This document shows positions 34,523-44,219 of a DNA stretch of 46,754 nucleotides, one piece after another. Position 1 is the stretch's first letter. Each line of letters opens with the position of its first letter. The translations under genes were made by a program, and so were the position numbers. The stretch spans positions 1-46,754 of the forward strand of contig QCVQ01000011.1 in NCBI GenBank assembly GCA_003210315.1. The letters run 5' to 3'. The notes beneath the pieces are model-generated. The model was not told the DNA's origin, did not search any database, and worked only from the letters and a program-made list of their open reading frames with translations. The stretch comes from Synechococcus sp. AG-686-F08 (GTDB lineage: Bacteria; Cyanobacteriota; Cyanobacteriia; PCC-6307; Cyanobiaceae).

Positions 34523-35053
34523 ATGTCGGCCTCGACCCATTACGAACGGTTAGGAGTGGGCCGTGGCGTTGATGCCGAGACGTTGCGTCGCGCCTTTCGA
34601 CGTCTCAGTAAGTCTGTGCATCCCGACACCACAACGTTGCCTGCCGCGGAAGCAGCACGTCAATTCCAGCTGTTGCGTGAGGCCTATGACCAGTTAGCTG
34701 ATCCCTCATTGCGTCGGATCTATGACGCTCAATTAATCCAGCAGGATCAGCTTTGGCAACAGCAGCACGTTTCGCAGCCCTCTCCTGCAGTGTCTTCTTC
34801 AACGGCCATTGGTGAGCGCAGGCCACTCTCAGGAGGGGAGTGGTTGTCGCTGTTGATGCTGCTTGGTGCCTTGCTTTTGTGTTTATCGCTCGGAGTCGGG
34901 GTGGCTTGGAGTCGAGGCATGGAGCTTCAGGTTCAGCCCAGTTGGCTGGTGGCCGAGCAGACTCAAGAGGAGCCGTTGATTAGGGATGTCCTTGATGGTG
35001 TCGATGCCTCCAGCGGAAACTCCTTTAAATCAGCATTCGCTGCAGGCTCTTGA
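34523..35053 (+). CDS. Membrane-anchored DnaJ-domain protein
   Basis: From ATG 34523 the 176-residue product has an N-terminal J domain (residues ~5-70) with the HPD motif at 33-35, which stimulates Hsp70 ATPase. A Gln-rich linker and a single hydrophobic segment (about residues 111-134: [17 protein letters not shown]...) follow. J proteins with a transmembrane helix recruit DnaK to membranes; cyanobacteria have several, and this one has no Gly/Phe or zinc-finger region. The track-length frame to 34376 is 49 residues longer and lacks J-domain character. It overlaps the DUF3143 gene. Confidence 0.85.
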   Translation: MSASTHYERLGVGRGVDAETLRRAFRRLSKSVHPDTTTLPAAEAARQFQLLREAYDQLADPSLRRIYDAQLIQQDQLWQQQHVSQPSPAVSSSTAIGERRPLSGGEWLSLLMLLGALLLCLSLGVGVAWSRGMELQVQPSWLVAEQTQEEPLIRDVLDGVDASSGNSFKSAFAAGS

Positions 35054-35261
35054 GCACTGGCTCCAGCAGCTTGGAGCGCAGCGGCTCGAGGATGATCCCT
35101 GCGGCTGGTCATGGCAGGAACAGGGGTGGACGGCTGAGATCCGCCTGCAACAAGCGGATCTCGCGGTGATCTGGAGCCCCAAGGAAGCACCTCGCCCCTG
35201 CGTGTTTCCCTATGGTCTGTCGCGCGCGGATGTCGAAGCGGCCCTGCGGCTAGGTCCCTAA
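35004..35261 (+). CDS. DUF3143 family protein
   Basis: The 85-residue protein ([20 protein letters not shown]..., then CGWSWQEQGWTAEI, ending near VFPYGLSRADVEAALRLGP) matches DUF3143, a small cyanobacterial family of unknown function. I prefer the ATG at 35004; ATGs at 34995 and 34986 are in frame. The start lies inside the 3' end of the DnaJ-domain gene in another frame, so the two are probably co-translated. Its end overlaps the bioA end by 12 bases on the opposite strand. Confidence 0.8.
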   Translation: MPPAETPLNQHSLQALEHWLQQLGAQRLEDDPCGWSWQEQGWTAEIRLQQADLAVIWSPKEAPRPCVFPYGLSRADVEAALRLGP

Positions 35262-36584
35262 ACGGTCGAGTGCTTCGTGGAGAACGGCGTAGCAGTGATC
35301 GAGCTGCTCATCACTAATGCATAGCGGTGGAAGCAAATACACCACTTGGCCGAGCGGCCGCACCAGGACACCCCGTTCTCTCGCCAGCCTGCGCAGCACC
35401 TTTCCAGCAGGGTTGAGGTAGCCCTCCTGGTCGGTGACGACGAGATCAAAGGCTGCGATGGTCCCCGTCAGCCGCACACGCCTGATTCCTGGGTGGCGTG
35501 CCAATACCTCTAAGCGAGATCGATGCCTCGCTTCGAACCCCAGGTACTTGTCAGGTTCTGCTTCGAGTAGATCCAGACTGGCGTTTGCTGCGGCACATCC
35601 CAGGGGGTTGGCTGTAAAGCTGTGGCCATGCCAAAGCGTCAAGCTCGGATCCTTGCCAACGAAGGCGTCGAAGACAGCGCTGCTCGCCATGGTGATGCCC
35701 ATAGGAAGGAATCCAGCGGTGAGTCCTTTGGACAGAGCCACAAGATCAGGTTGGACCCCTGCCCGTTGGGTCGCCAAAAAATCGCCGCAACGCCCAAAGC
35801 CCGTAAGGACTTCGTCGGCGATCAATAAGGTTCCAGCGTTGCGAACGCGCTTTTCTACTTCTCGCAGAAAGGTGGGGCGCACCATGCTCATTCCTCCCGC
35901 GCCTTGGACAAGCGGCTCGAGGATGACAGCAGCAGTTGGTGTCTTGAGCGCTTTTTCGAGCTGGTTCAGGGCTGTTTGTTCGTTCTGTTCAACCTGATCG
36001 TCGTCCCACCACGTTGCCGGCCATGGGATGCGGGCGACAGGGAATAAAAGTGGGTCAAAGGGTTCGCTGAACAGGCTGCGAGCTCCGACGGCCATCGCTC
36101 CAAAGGTATCTCCGTGATAGGCCCCGTCGAAGGCGACAATCTGCTGCCTTGGTTCTCCCTTGTTATGCCACCACTGAATGGCGATTTTGAGGGCCACTTC
36201 CACTGCGGTGGAGCCGTTGTCTGAGAAAAAGACTCGCTCTAGCCCGGTTTTGGCTGCTAGCCGATCAGCAAGGCGTTCCGCTTGAGGATGGGTGAATTCG
36301 GCAAAAATAACTTGCTCAAGAGTTTCGGCCTGACGCGCAATGGCTTGCGCGATATGGGGATGGGCATGGCCATGCAAGGTCACCCACCAGCTGCTGATCG
36401 CATCGATTAACGGAGGCCCTTCATCGCGGTAAAGAAGGGCTCCATCTCCTCGGAGCACCCTCTCTAATGGAGGCGTTGTCGAGACCTGGGTGAACGGAGG
36501 CCAGAGGTGGGGATGGTGGTTCTGAGGCACTTCGTTCTTACAGCTGCCAGTGGATGGATTCGTCTCTGAAAAGCTCAGCGGCAC
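35250..36584 (-). CDS. bioA: Adenosylmethionine-8-amino-7-oxononanoate aminotransferase
   Basis: BioA converts 8-amino-7-oxononanoate (KAPA) to 7,8-diaminononanoate in biotin synthesis, using S-adenosylmethionine as amino donor and PLP. The 444-residue class-III aminotransferase has HLWPPFTQ near the N-terminus, AISSWWVTLHGHAHP, the PLP-binding LIADEVLTGFGR and the catalytic Lys in LSKGLTAGFLPMG. The GTG at 36584 is used here; GTG 36530 (PQNHHPHLWPP) would fit better with short homologues. It is the last gene of the biotin operon, overlapping a small membrane-peptide gene by 10 bases. Confidence 0.95.
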   Translation of the reverse strand: MPLSFSETNPSTGSCKNEVPQNHHPHLWPPFTQVSTTPPLERVLRGDGALLYRDEGPPLIDAISSWWVTLHGHAHPHIAQAIARQAETLEQVIFAEFTHPQAERLADRLAAKTGLERVFFSDNGSTAVEVALKIAIQWWHNKGEPRQQIVAFDGAYHGDTFGAMAVGARSLFSEPFDPLLFPVARIPWPATWWDDDQVEQNEQTALNQLEKALKTPTAAVILEPLVQGAGGMSMVRPTFLREVEKRVRNAGTLLIADEVLTGFGRCGDFLATQRAGVQPDLVALSKGLTAGFLPMGITMASSAVFDAFVGKDPSLTLWHGHSFTANPLGCAAANASLDLLEAEPDKYLGFEARHRSRLEVLARHPGIRRVRLTGTIAAFDLVVTDQEGYLNPAGKVLRRLARERGVLVRPLGQVVYLLPPLCISDEQLDHCYAVLHEALDRLGT

Positions 36585-36730
36585 ATTTGACTGTTTTGTT
36601 CTGATTCCGTAGCGATCGGGCCGCAGTTAAACCAGCGCACAAATCCAACTTCGACGTCAGTAAATAACACCAAAATGCCTGCGCAAAGGAGGGCAACAGC
36701 CACGGCGGCTCCGGTCTGACGGCGATTCAT
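36575..36730 (-). CDS. Small membrane peptide (51 residues) inside the biotin operon
   Basis: The frame starts with ATG 36730, which overlaps the bioD stop in ATGA geometry, and ends with TGA at 36575, 10 bases into bioA. It encodes a basic N-terminus (MNRRQTG), one hydrophobic helix (about residues 8-24) and a Cys-containing tail. Tight overlaps on both sides and the absence of any other explanation for the gap between bioD and bioA make it a credible gene. I recognise no family, and no role in biotin synthesis is implied by its sequence. Confidence 0.6.
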   Translation of the reverse strand: MNRRQTGAAVAVALLCAGILVLFTDVEVGFVRWFNCGPIATESEQNSQMCR

Positions 36731-37392
36731 CTCGAAGCCTGTAAACGACTGATCTCGGTTTCGACCTTAGCTTTCACGTTCTGAACCTGCCATTGCCTGT
36801 CTAGAGCTGCGGCATTGAGTTGCTCTAGTGGTGGCAATTCGCATAGCAACGGGACGTTGCCGAGTTCATGCAGGGTGCGGGGATTGTCGGCGTGGGGAGG
36901 GCCATTGATCACCAGCCCAAGGATTGGAATGTTCCGTCTTCTCAGTGCTTCGAGGCTGAGAAGCGTGTGGTTCAAGGTGCCCAATTCACTGCGGGCTACC
37001 AACACCACTGGAAGCTGCCACCGTTCGAGTTGTTGAATTTGCAGCCATTGGCGTGTGAGGGGCACCATCAGACCTCCAGCGGTTTCCACCACCAACGATC
37101 CATCCGTGGCTGGCAACTCGAGCTGGTCCGGATCAATGCATTTCCCTTCTCGTTCGGCAGCCCAGTGCGGAGATACCGGAGCTTGAAATGCATAGGCTTC
37201 TGGTTGCCATCGCTCTTTTGGCAGCTCCAGAAGATCGATCACCCGTTGGCGATCACCACCGCCTTCCGTTCCGCTTTGGACGGGTTTCCAATAGCTGGCC
37301 TTTAATCCTTGAACAAAGAGGGCGCTAACAATGGTTTTCCCCACATCGGTGTCTGTTCCGCAAATCACCAATCGAAGGGGAGGCCTGTTCAT
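36727..37392 (-). CDS. bioD: Dethiobiotin synthetase
   Basis: BioD closes the ureido ring of biotin, carboxylating 7,8-diaminononanoate with ATP and CO2 to give dethiobiotin. The 221-residue protein shows the P-loop GTDTDVGKT (residues 12-20), SYWKPVQSG and the VVETAGGLMVPL segment. It overlaps the bioC stop by four bases upstream and the small membrane peptide gene downstream. Confidence 0.95.
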   Translation of the reverse strand: MNRPPLRLVICGTDTDVGKTIVSALFVQGLKASYWKPVQSGTEGGGDRQRVIDLLELPKERWQPEAYAFQAPVSPHWAAEREGKCIDPDQLELPATDGSLVVETAGGLMVPLTRQWLQIQQLERWQLPVVLVARSELGTLNHTLLSLEALRRRNIPILGLVINGPPHADNPRTLHELGNVPLLCELPPLEQLNAAALDRQWQVQNVKAKVETEISRLQASR

Positions 37393-38144
37393 CGCTCGAT
37401 CACCAGGAGTTGGATTAACCAGGTCAATCTGACTTGCCCTCTCGCTGACCGATCAGGCCAGTGGGTGCTGAGTTGACGCCACTGCTTCACGCTGAGAGCT
37501 GAGCGGGCGGTGGTACCGGCGCCAATGGTTTGCATGGGCCGCAACAGAGCCGTGATGTGGCTTGCTTGCTCGCTGAAGTTGAGCTGTTGTTGGTGTCTGA
37601 TCTGCTGTTTCGGTAACGAGGCCGTCAACGCGTGGGTTGTTGGGAAGCGCAGCGCTGAACAGGGGACTGCCGCTTGGCGGGCCGCTTTGTGCCATTGCGG
37701 GAAGCAGCCTGCAACCGGCAGCGCTACAACTAACCACCCACCTGGCGCCAGGTACTCGAACCAGTGCCTCAGTGTTGTGCCTGGGTCGGACAACCAGTGG
37801 AGGCAGAAGCTGGAGGCGATCAACGTTGGAGCGTCGTCGCCGGATAGGAAGGGCTCATTTAAATCCCACTGCTGAGTGTGGGTTGGACGGGAGTTTTGGG
37901 CCAGCATGGATGGGCTTCCATCGATGCGTTCCACTACCCTGCCCGGGTTCCGTTGTTCGATGGCATCGGCAAGCAATCCCGTTCCACTCCCGAGATCCAG
38001 CCATCGACCGGATGGAATGGGGAGTCGTTGGCAGTGTCCTGCGAGTCGCCAGGCCATGGCTGTTTGCAGACGGGCTGCACGGTTGTAATGGGGTGCTGCG
38101 CTATCGAAGCTTTTTAGAACCTTGGTTCCCCAGGTGTTGCTCAT
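37389..38144 (-). CDS. bioC: Malonyl-ACP O-methyltransferase BioC-like
   Basis: BioC methylates malonyl-ACP to start the pimelate chain. The 251-residue protein has an N-terminal FDSAAPHYNRAARLQ segment, the SAM-binding motif WLDLGSGTGLLADAIEQR, and a Rossmann fold methyltransferase layout; sequence resembles BioC, although class-I methyltransferases are hard to tell apart. The position directly after bioK and before bioD with 4-base overlaps supports the assignment. Confidence 0.88.
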   Translation of the reverse strand: MSNTWGTKVLKSFDSAAPHYNRAARLQTAMAWRLAGHCQRLPIPSGRWLDLGSGTGLLADAIEQRNPGRVVERIDGSPSMLAQNSRPTHTQQWDLNEPFLSGDDAPTLIASSFCLHWLSDPGTTLRHWFEYLAPGGWLVVALPVAGCFPQWHKAARQAAVPCSALRFPTTHALTASLPKQQIRHQQQLNFSEQASHITALLRPMQTIGAGTTARSALSVKQWRQLSTHWPDRSARGQVRLTWLIQLLVIER

Positions 38145-38866
38145 CGCTCTGTAGGGGCCTGATCAAGCCATCGCTGGATGCGCATGAGTAGATCTGGCAC
38201 CATCAGTGCGTGCCCGCTAGAGGGCACGCACCAGTGCTCTGCTGGATGCTCCAGTCGGGTCTGAACGGCATCGCGCAGTTCTTGTTTGGCGGCTGGCACC
38301 ACGATTGCGTCAAGCTCTGCTTCTACAACCAGCACTCTGGTTGTTGCTTGAAGCCCTAGCGGTAACTCTGCGCTTGCGATGAGCCGATCTAAGTCGTCGA
38401 TTAAGCGTTGACGGCCCTCGTGCGATAGCCCTTCTTGGATAGGCCCGCGTGGGAGGCCATCTGGTGGCGATGGCGCTGCCGCCCGCTTTAAAAAGGTTGT
38501 GAGCATCTCGACTTCAGCCTCGCTACCAAGGCAGCGGCGCATGCTCTTCAAACCGGTTTTGAGAGCGCGACCTTTGGGTCCTTGCGGCACAAATCTGGAA
38601 AAACTTGCGAGCAACACCACATCGGTGGCCTTGGCTAACACGTCATCCGGGAGCAGATGTGGTCCCAGGGAGTGGGCAATCACCACGCGGCGTTGCAGCT
38701 CTGAGGAATCTTGATCGTCTCTCCAAAAGGGCATGTGCTCCTGTCGCATGCCATAACCCCGTTCAGCGCTTTGCCAATCCCAATGGTGATGCTTGAAATG
38801 CCGGATCCAGGGCACCCATAAATGGCTGTCTCCGCTCCAGCCGTGCATGGCGATCACCTGTTTCAT
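38141..38866 (-). CDS. bioK: Pimeloyl-ACP methyl ester esterase BioK-like (alpha/beta hydrolase)
   Basis: The 241-residue alpha/beta hydrolase has the nucleophile elbow IAHSLG (Ser66; first Gly of GxSxG is Ala), an Asp in VEAELDAIV and a His in SSGHALM. This gives a complete Ser-Asp-His triad, plus oxyanion-hole HGWSG at the N-terminus. In marine picocyanobacteria, BioK replaces BioH as the enzyme that frees pimeloyl-ACP from its methyl ester, and the gene sits in the bio operon, as here. It overlaps bioC by four bases and is six bases after bioF. Confidence 0.85.
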   Translation of the reverse strand: MKQVIAMHGWSGDSHLWVPWIRHFKHHHWDWQSAERGYGMRQEHMPFWRDDQDSSELQRRVVIAHSLGPHLLPDDVLAKATDVVLLASFSRFVPQGPKGRALKTGLKSMRRCLGSEAEVEMLTTFLKRAAAPSPPDGLPRGPIQEGLSHEGRQRLIDDLDRLIASAELPLGLQATTRVLVVEAELDAIVVPAAKQELRDAVQTRLEHPAEHWCVPSSGHALMVPDLLMRIQRWLDQAPTER

Positions 38867-38872
38867 CGGGAC

Positions 38873-40033
38873 CTATGCGCCCAGAGAGAGGGCGTGCAGC
38901 AGTGCGTCCAATGTCCCATCGGGCAGGAGCCGACGCACCACCAGCCGCAGTCGGGATGTTCCTTCGGGAACGGTGGGGGGGCGGATCGCAATGCTCAAAA
39001 GCCCTGCGGCTTCGAGGGTCTGTTGGCGATCGAGAGCTGCTTGGTCCGAACCGATGACCAGGGGGAGAATCGGACCTGTCCCGCCTGGACGTGTCCATCC
39101 AGCAGCAGCGAGCCCGGAGCGCCACTGTTGGCTCGTTGCTAGGAGTTCCTCCGACCAATGGGGATGGCGTTGCATCAGCCTTAATGCTGCGAGAGCTGCT
39201 GCGGCAAGGGGTGGTGCTAACGCCGTGGTGTAGCGAAAAGCGCCACTGGTTTGGAGCAGGGTTTCGCCGAGGTCTGCATCACAGGCCAGAAACGCCCCAC
39301 CGCTCCCAAAGGCCTTCCCAAAGGTGCCACTGAGCATGGTCACAGCCTTGTTAGGCAGGGCATGGCTGAGGCCACGCCCACCATCTCCCAAGACGCCCAG
39401 GGCATGGGCTTCATCGACGAGCAGTCGGGCAGCATGGCCAGAGCAAAGCTCTGCCATGGCACTCAGGTTGGGACTGGTGCCCTCCATGCTGAACAGGCTT
39501 TCTGTGATCACCAGCGGTTGGTGACTTGGCTGCCGATCCCGGCAGCGCTCCAGCTTTTGGTTCAGATCGATGAGGTCGTTGTGGGCAAAGCGCTGAAGCC
39601 GCGCACCACTGGCTTGTACTCCTGTGAGTAAGGAGTGATGACAGAGCCTGTCCGCCAGCACGGGCGTATGGCGGTCGGCGAGGGCAAGAACGGCGGCAAG
39701 ATTGGCTTGAAAGCCGCTCGGGTAGAGCAGAACGCGATCTCGACTTAACCAGTGCGCTAATTCTTGTTCGAGTTGGTCGTGCACCGGGCGGCTGCCGCTC
39801 ACCAGTCGGGATCCACCGGCTCCCACGCCGCTTCGGTTGATCTCTTCGGTCGCTGCCGCGATGATTTCTGGGTGCCGAGCCAGATTGAGGTAATCGTTGC
39901 TGGCTAAATCCACCAGACAACATGGCGCTTCATCGCCTTGATCGGTCGCGTTGACCGGAAGAAGCCCTGATCCATCTGGATTGGGCCGCCAGGTGCGGAG
40001 CTGACGTCGGCGTGCTTGAGACGGGCTGCTCAT
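38873..40033 (-). CDS. bioF: 8-amino-7-oxononanoate synthase
   Basis: BioF condenses pimeloyl-ACP with alanine to KAPA using PLP. The 386-residue enzyme shows SNDYLNLARHPE, GAGGSRLVSGS, VDEAHALGVLG and the PLP lysine in SGTFGKAFGS. The start at ATG 40033 gives the usual length. It is the first gene of bioF-bioK-bioC-bioD-(small ORF)-bioA and is divergent from the helicase gene with 48 bases between starts, so the two promoters must overlap. No BirA-type palindrome was seen there. Confidence 0.95.
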   Translation of the reverse strand: MSSPSQARRRQLRTWRPNPDGSGLLPVNATDQGDEAPCCLVDLASNDYLNLARHPEIIAAATEEINRSGVGAGGSRLVSGSRPVHDQLEQELAHWLSRDRVLLYPSGFQANLAAVLALADRHTPVLADRLCHHSLLTGVQASGARLQRFAHNDLIDLNQKLERCRDRQPSHQPLVITESLFSMEGTSPNLSAMAELCSGHAARLLVDEAHALGVLGDGGRGLSHALPNKAVTMLSGTFGKAFGSGGAFLACDADLGETLLQTSGAFRYTTALAPPLAAAALAALRLMQRHPHWSEELLATSQQWRSGLAAAGWTRPGGTGPILPLVIGSDQAALDRQQTLEAAGLLSIAIRPPTVPEGTSRLRLVVRRLLPDGTLDALLHALSLGA

Positions 40034-40081
40034 GTTGGCCAGTTTGCTGCTCCCTGCTCGCGCAATCCCTAGGATCCAACG

Positions 40082-42817
40082 ATGGTGTCACCGGATGTTT
40101 CCCAGCTGTTTCCATTCCCTTTGGATGGGTTCCAGTTGGAATCGATTGATGCCTTGAATCAAGGGCATTCCGTTGTGGTGAGTGCACCCACGGGATCTGG
40201 CAAGACGCTGGTAGGCGAATACGCGATTCATCGGGCGATCGCCCATGGCCAAAAGGTGTTTTACACAACACCTCTCAAGGCCTTATCCAATCAAAAGTTG
40301 CGCGATTTTCGTGAACAGTTTGGAGCGGAAAATGTTGGCTTGATGACGGGTGACTTGAGCGTTAACCGCGAGGCTCGAGTGGTGGTGATGACCACCGAGA
40401 TCTTCCGCAACATGCTCTATGCCGAAGCGGATGAGCATGACGATCCGCTTGCCGATGTCGAGTCGGTCGTGCTCGATGAATGCCACTACATGAATGATTC
40501 TCAGCGGGGCACCGTCTGGGAAGAATCGATTATTCACTGCCCACCTTCCGTTCAATTGGTGGCGTTGTCCGCCACCGTTGCCAATGCGGGGCAACTCACC
40601 GATTGGATCGAGAAGGTGCATGGCCCAACGCGCTTGGTGCTCAGTGATTTTCGTCCGGTGCCCCTCCAGTTCAGTTTCTGTAGTGCCAAGGGCCTCCATC
40701 CACTATTAAATGAACAGGGAACTGGAATTCATCCCAATTGCAAGGTTTGGCGTGCTCCAAAAGGGCATAAGCGCAAAGGTCGTTCGCCAAGGCCGCCTCA
40801 ACCTGAAGCACCACCGATCAGCTTTGTAGTGGCGCAAATGGCGCAACGGGAGATGCTCCCCGCCATCTATTTCATCTTTAGTCGCCGTGGTTGTGACAAG
40901 GCCGTTCGCGACCTCGGGGTTCAGTGTTTGGTCACGGAGGCTGAGCAAGCGATCATTCGCGAGCGACTGGAGGCATACACAGTCGCAAATCCTGAGGCCG
41001 TTCGCGATGGCATGCATGCTGATGCGTTGCTGCGTGGGATTGCATCCCATCACGCAGGAGTGCTTCCTGCCTGGAAAGAGCTGATCGAAGAGCTGTTTCA
41101 GCAGGGGTTGGTGAAGGTGGTGTTTGCCACTGAAACCTTGGCGGCGGGCATCAACATGCCGGCGCGCAGCACGGTGATCGCTTCGCTCTCGAAGCGCACG
41201 GAACGGGGGCATCGTCCCTTAATGGCCAGTGAATTTTTGCAGATGGCTGGTCGCGCGGGCCGTCGCGGCTTAGACACGCAGGGCTATGTGGTGACGGTTC
41301 AGAGTCGATTTGAGGGGGTGCGTGAGGCGGCCCAGTTGGCGACGAGCCCCTCTGATCCATTGGTGAGTCAATTCACCCCCAGCTACGGCATGGTTCTCAA
41401 CCTGTTGCAGCGTCACGACTTGGCCAAGGCGAAAGAGCTGGTGGAGCGCAGCTTTGGCCGCTACCTCGCCAGCTTGGATTTGGTGGAGGAAGAAGAACAT
41501 CTAGGGGAGTTGCGGATGCAGCTGGCGCAGCTGCAAGGCACGGCCGGTGACGTGCCGTGGGAAGACTTTGAAGACTATGAAAAACAGCGCGGCCGTCTCC
41601 GAGAAGAGAGGCGTTTGCTCAGGATTCTTCAGCAGCAGGCTGAAGAGACCCTGGCCCACGAACTGACGATTGCACTCCAGTTCGCAAGCGTTGGAACCTT
41701 GGTAAGCCTTAAATCTCCCCGACTGCGTGGAGGGGTAACGCCGGCCGTGATCGTGGAGAAATGCGATGGCCCCGGGCAGTTCCCGTTGCTGCTTTGTTTA
41801 ACCCTGGACAACGTTTGGATGTTGTTGCCCTGTCAGGGGGTTGTGAGTTTGCATGCGGAATTGAGCTGTTTGCAGGTTGATGGTGTGAAGTTGCCTGATC
41901 TCAACCGTTCCGGTGAGCTCCGTCATGGTGATCAGGACAGTGGCCGTTTGGCTTTAGCGGTGGCTCACATGGCACGTCGCCATGACATGACCACAGCTCA
42001 GTACGACTTGGCTGGGGAAGTGTTGTCTCAAGTGCACCTAGTTCAGGAATTGGAAGATCAGTTGGAGGGGCATCCGGCCCATCGCTGGGGAGATCGCAAG
42101 CAACTCAAGAAGCACCGGCGACGTATGGAAGATCTTGAGCACGAAATTCGTGAGCGCGAGCAATTACTCCATCACCGTTCCAACCGGCACTGGGAGACAT
42201 TTTTGGCTCTCATTGAGATCCTGCGGCACTTTGGCTGCCTGGACGACTTAGAACCAACGGAAATTGGTCGCACCGTTGCCGCTCTTCGTGGTGACAACGA
42301 GCTCTGGCTTGGACTGGCACTGATGAGTGGCCATCTCGATGAGTTGCCTCCAGCAGAATTGGCAGCAGTGTTTGAGGCCATCAGCACGGAGGTCAATCGT
42401 CCAGATCTTTGGAGTGCATTCCCGGCTCCTCCTCTTGCGGAAGAGGCCCTGCATGATTTATCTGGCATCCGTCGAGAGCTTTTGCGGGCTCAGGAGCGCT
42501 TCAAGGTGGTGGTGCCAGCTTGGTGGGAGCCTGAATTGATGGGCTTGGTGGAGGCTTGGGCCAAGGGAACAACCTGGAATGATCTGATTGCCAATACCTC
42601 TTTGGATGAAGGGGATGTGGTGCGGATCATGCGGCGCACAGTGGATCTCTTAGCCCAGGTGCCTTATTGCGAGGCGATTAGTGAGCAGCTGCGCAAGAAC
42701 GCGCGTTCGGCTTTAACTGCGATTAACCGTTTCCCGGTCGCGGAGGCTGATCAGGTGCTCAAGGCCGCGGCTGCCGAATCCAGCGGTCTCAATGCAGCGA
42801 CTGAGCGTGCTGCCTGA
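40082..42817 (+). CDS. Ski2/Mtr4-like DEAD/DEAH RNA helicase
   Basis: The 911-residue helicase has motif I APTGSGKT (35-42), motif II DECH (132-135), motif III SAT, and the motif VI QMAGRAGRRGLD. A long C-terminal half containing a DSHCT-like domain (from about residue 730) follows, as in the Ski2/Mtr4 family. Eukaryotic relatives feed RNA to the exosome; the bacterial members' role is unknown but RNA processing or decay is likely. The middle is partly coiled (EEEEHLGELRMQLAQLQG). It is divergent from bioF and convergent with fumC, with 10 bases between stops. Confidence 0.9.
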   Translation: MVSPDVSQLFPFPLDGFQLESIDALNQGHSVVVSAPTGSGKTLVGEYAIHRAIAHGQKVFYTTPLKALSNQKLRDFREQFGAENVGLMTGDLSVNREARVVVMTTEIFRNMLYAEADEHDDPLADVESVVLDECHYMNDSQRGTVWEESIIHCPPSVQLVALSATVANAGQLTDWIEKVHGPTRLVLSDFRPVPLQFSFCSAKGLHPLLNEQGTGIHPNCKVWRAPKGHKRKGRSPRPPQPEAPPISFVVAQMAQREMLPAIYFIFSRRGCDKAVRDLGVQCLVTEAEQAIIRERLEAYTVANPEAVRDGMHADALLRGIASHHAGVLPAWKELIEELFQQGLVKVVFATETLAAGINMPARSTVIASLSKRTERGHRPLMASEFLQMAGRAGRRGLDTQGYVVTVQSRFEGVREAAQLATSPSDPLVSQFTPSYGMVLNLLQRHDLAKAKELVERSFGRYLASLDLVEEEEHLGELRMQLAQLQGTAGDVPWEDFEDYEKQRGRLREERRLLRILQQQAEETLAHELTIALQFASVGTLVSLKSPRLRGGVTPAVIVEKCDGPGQFPLLLCLTLDNVWMLLPCQGVVSLHAELSCLQVDGVKLPDLNRSGELRHGDQDSGRLALAVAHMARRHDMTTAQYDLAGEVLSQVHLVQELEDQLEGHPAHRWGDRKQLKKHRRRMEDLEHEIREREQLLHHRSNRHWETFLALIEILRHFGCLDDLEPTEIGRTVAALRGDNELWLGLALMSGHLDELPPAELAAVFEAISTEVNRPDLWSAFPAPPLAEEALHDLSGIRRELLRAQERFKVVVPAWWEPELMGLVEAWAKGTTWNDLIANTSLDEGDVVRIMRRTVDLLAQVPYCEAISEQLRKNARSALTAINRFPVAEADQVLKAAAAESSGLNAATERAA

Positions 42818-42827
42818 CTTCAGCCGA

Positions 42828-44219
42828 TCAAGGGTTGGTCATGGCGGCGGGATCAATAATTCGATCGAACTCGGTTGCATTCACATAGCCAAGCTCTAGG
42901 GCCGCATCACGCAGGCTTGATCCCTGCTCGTGGGCGTACTTAGCGATCGCACTGGCCTTGTCGTAACCGATCACAGGTGCAAGCGGAGTCACGAGCATCA
43001 GGGATTGCTCCACATCGCGTTGAATCCGACTGCGGTTGGGTTCGATGCCTTCCACCATGGCCACCCTGAAGGAATGGCAGGCATCGGTGAGCAGCTTGAT
43101 TGTTTGCAGCAGGTTGAAGCCGATCAGTGGTTTGTAGACATTCATCTGGAGATGGCCACCGGCCCCGGCCATTGCAACGGCTGCATCAAGGCCGATGATC
43201 TGGGTGCAAACCATGGCCATGGCCTCGCACTGGGTTGGGTTCACCTTGCCAGGCATGATCGAGCTGCCTGGTTCGTTCTCAGGCAAATGCAATTCCGCTA
43301 GGCCGGCCCGTGGGCCGCAGGCGAGGAGACGGAGGTCGTTGGCGATCTTGAGCAGGCTCACCGCGAGTAGCCGCAGCTGGCCCATTGCGTTGACCAGTCC
43401 GTCATGGCTTGCCATCACAGCAAACTTGTTTGGAGCTGAGATCAGGGGCAAGCCGCTTAGGCGCGCCAGTTCAGTTGCTGCTTGCTCCGCAAATCCTTCT
43501 GGAGCATTCAGGCCCGTACCAACGGCGGTGCCGCCCAGCGGTAGTGGGTACAGCTCCTGCAGCGATGTTTCGATTCGGGTCTTGGCACTGCTGAGTTGAT
43601 CGCGCCAAGCTGAGGCTTCTTGGCCAAGGGTGAGCGGCACCGCATCCTGAAGGTGAGTGCGGCCAATCTTCACGATGTCTTGCCAGGCCTCACTTTTGGC
43701 GGCAAAAGCCTCGCTGAGTTCTTGGACTTCCGGCAAGAGTCGGTGTTGAATGCCCGCCGCGGCAGCGATGTGGATTGCAGCGGGAAAGGCATCGTTGGTC
43801 GACTGAGAGCAGTTGACGTGATCGTTGGGGTGTACCGGCTGATGGCTGCCTAATGGCTCCCCTTCGCTCCGCGATACGAGGTTGCTGATCACCTCATTGA
43901 CATTCATGTTCGTTTGGGTGCCGCTACCGGTTTGCCAAACCCTTAAGGGGAACTGATCATCGTGACGCCCCTCGGCAATGTCAGCCGCCACTTTCACGAT
44001 CAGGTCGCGTCGGTGGTCATCCAACACCCCCAGGCGAGCGTTCACGATCGCTGCCGCTTGCTTGATCTGCGCCAATGCATGGATCAAATCAACGGGAATG
44101 CGGTCCTCGCTGATCGCGAAATTCTGGAGAGATCGCTGGGTCTGTGCCCCCCAGAGGGCCTTGGCTGGCACCTCCACAGGCCCCATGCTGTCGTGTTCGG
44201 TCCTAGTTGTTTGGGTCAT
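42828..44219 (-). CDS. fumC: Class II fumarate hydratase
   Basis: FumC interconverts fumarate and malate in the TCA pathway. The 463-residue protein shows [49 protein letters not shown] and the superfamily signature [13 protein letters not shown]. It starts at ATG 44219, whose bases overlap the stop of a 33-residue membrane-peptide gene (ATGA). purB lies further upstream on the same strand; both belong to the fumarase/aspartase superfamily and share fumarate as a product or substrate. Confidence 0.97.
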   Translation of the reverse strand: MTQTTRTEHDSMGPVEVPAKALWGAQTQRSLQNFAISEDRIPVDLIHALAQIKQAAAIVNARLGVLDDHRRDLIVKVAADIAEGRHDDQFPLRVWQTGSGTQTNMNVNEVISNLVSRSEGEPLGSHQPVHPNDHVNCSQSTNDAFPAAIHIAAAAGIQHRLLPEVQELSEAFAAKSEAWQDIVKIGRTHLQDAVPLTLGQEASAWRDQLSSAKTRIETSLQELYPLPLGGTAVGTGLNAPEGFAEQAATELARLSGLPLISAPNKFAVMASHDGLVNAMGQLRLLAVSLLKIANDLRLLACGPRAGLAELHLPENEPGSSIMPGKVNPTQCEAMAMVCTQIIGLDAAVAMAGAGGHLQMNVYKPLIGFNLLQTIKLLTDACHSFRVAMVEGIEPNRSRIQRDVEQSLMLVTPLAPVIGYDKASAIAKYAHEQGSSLRDAALELGYVNATEFDRIIDPAAMTNP

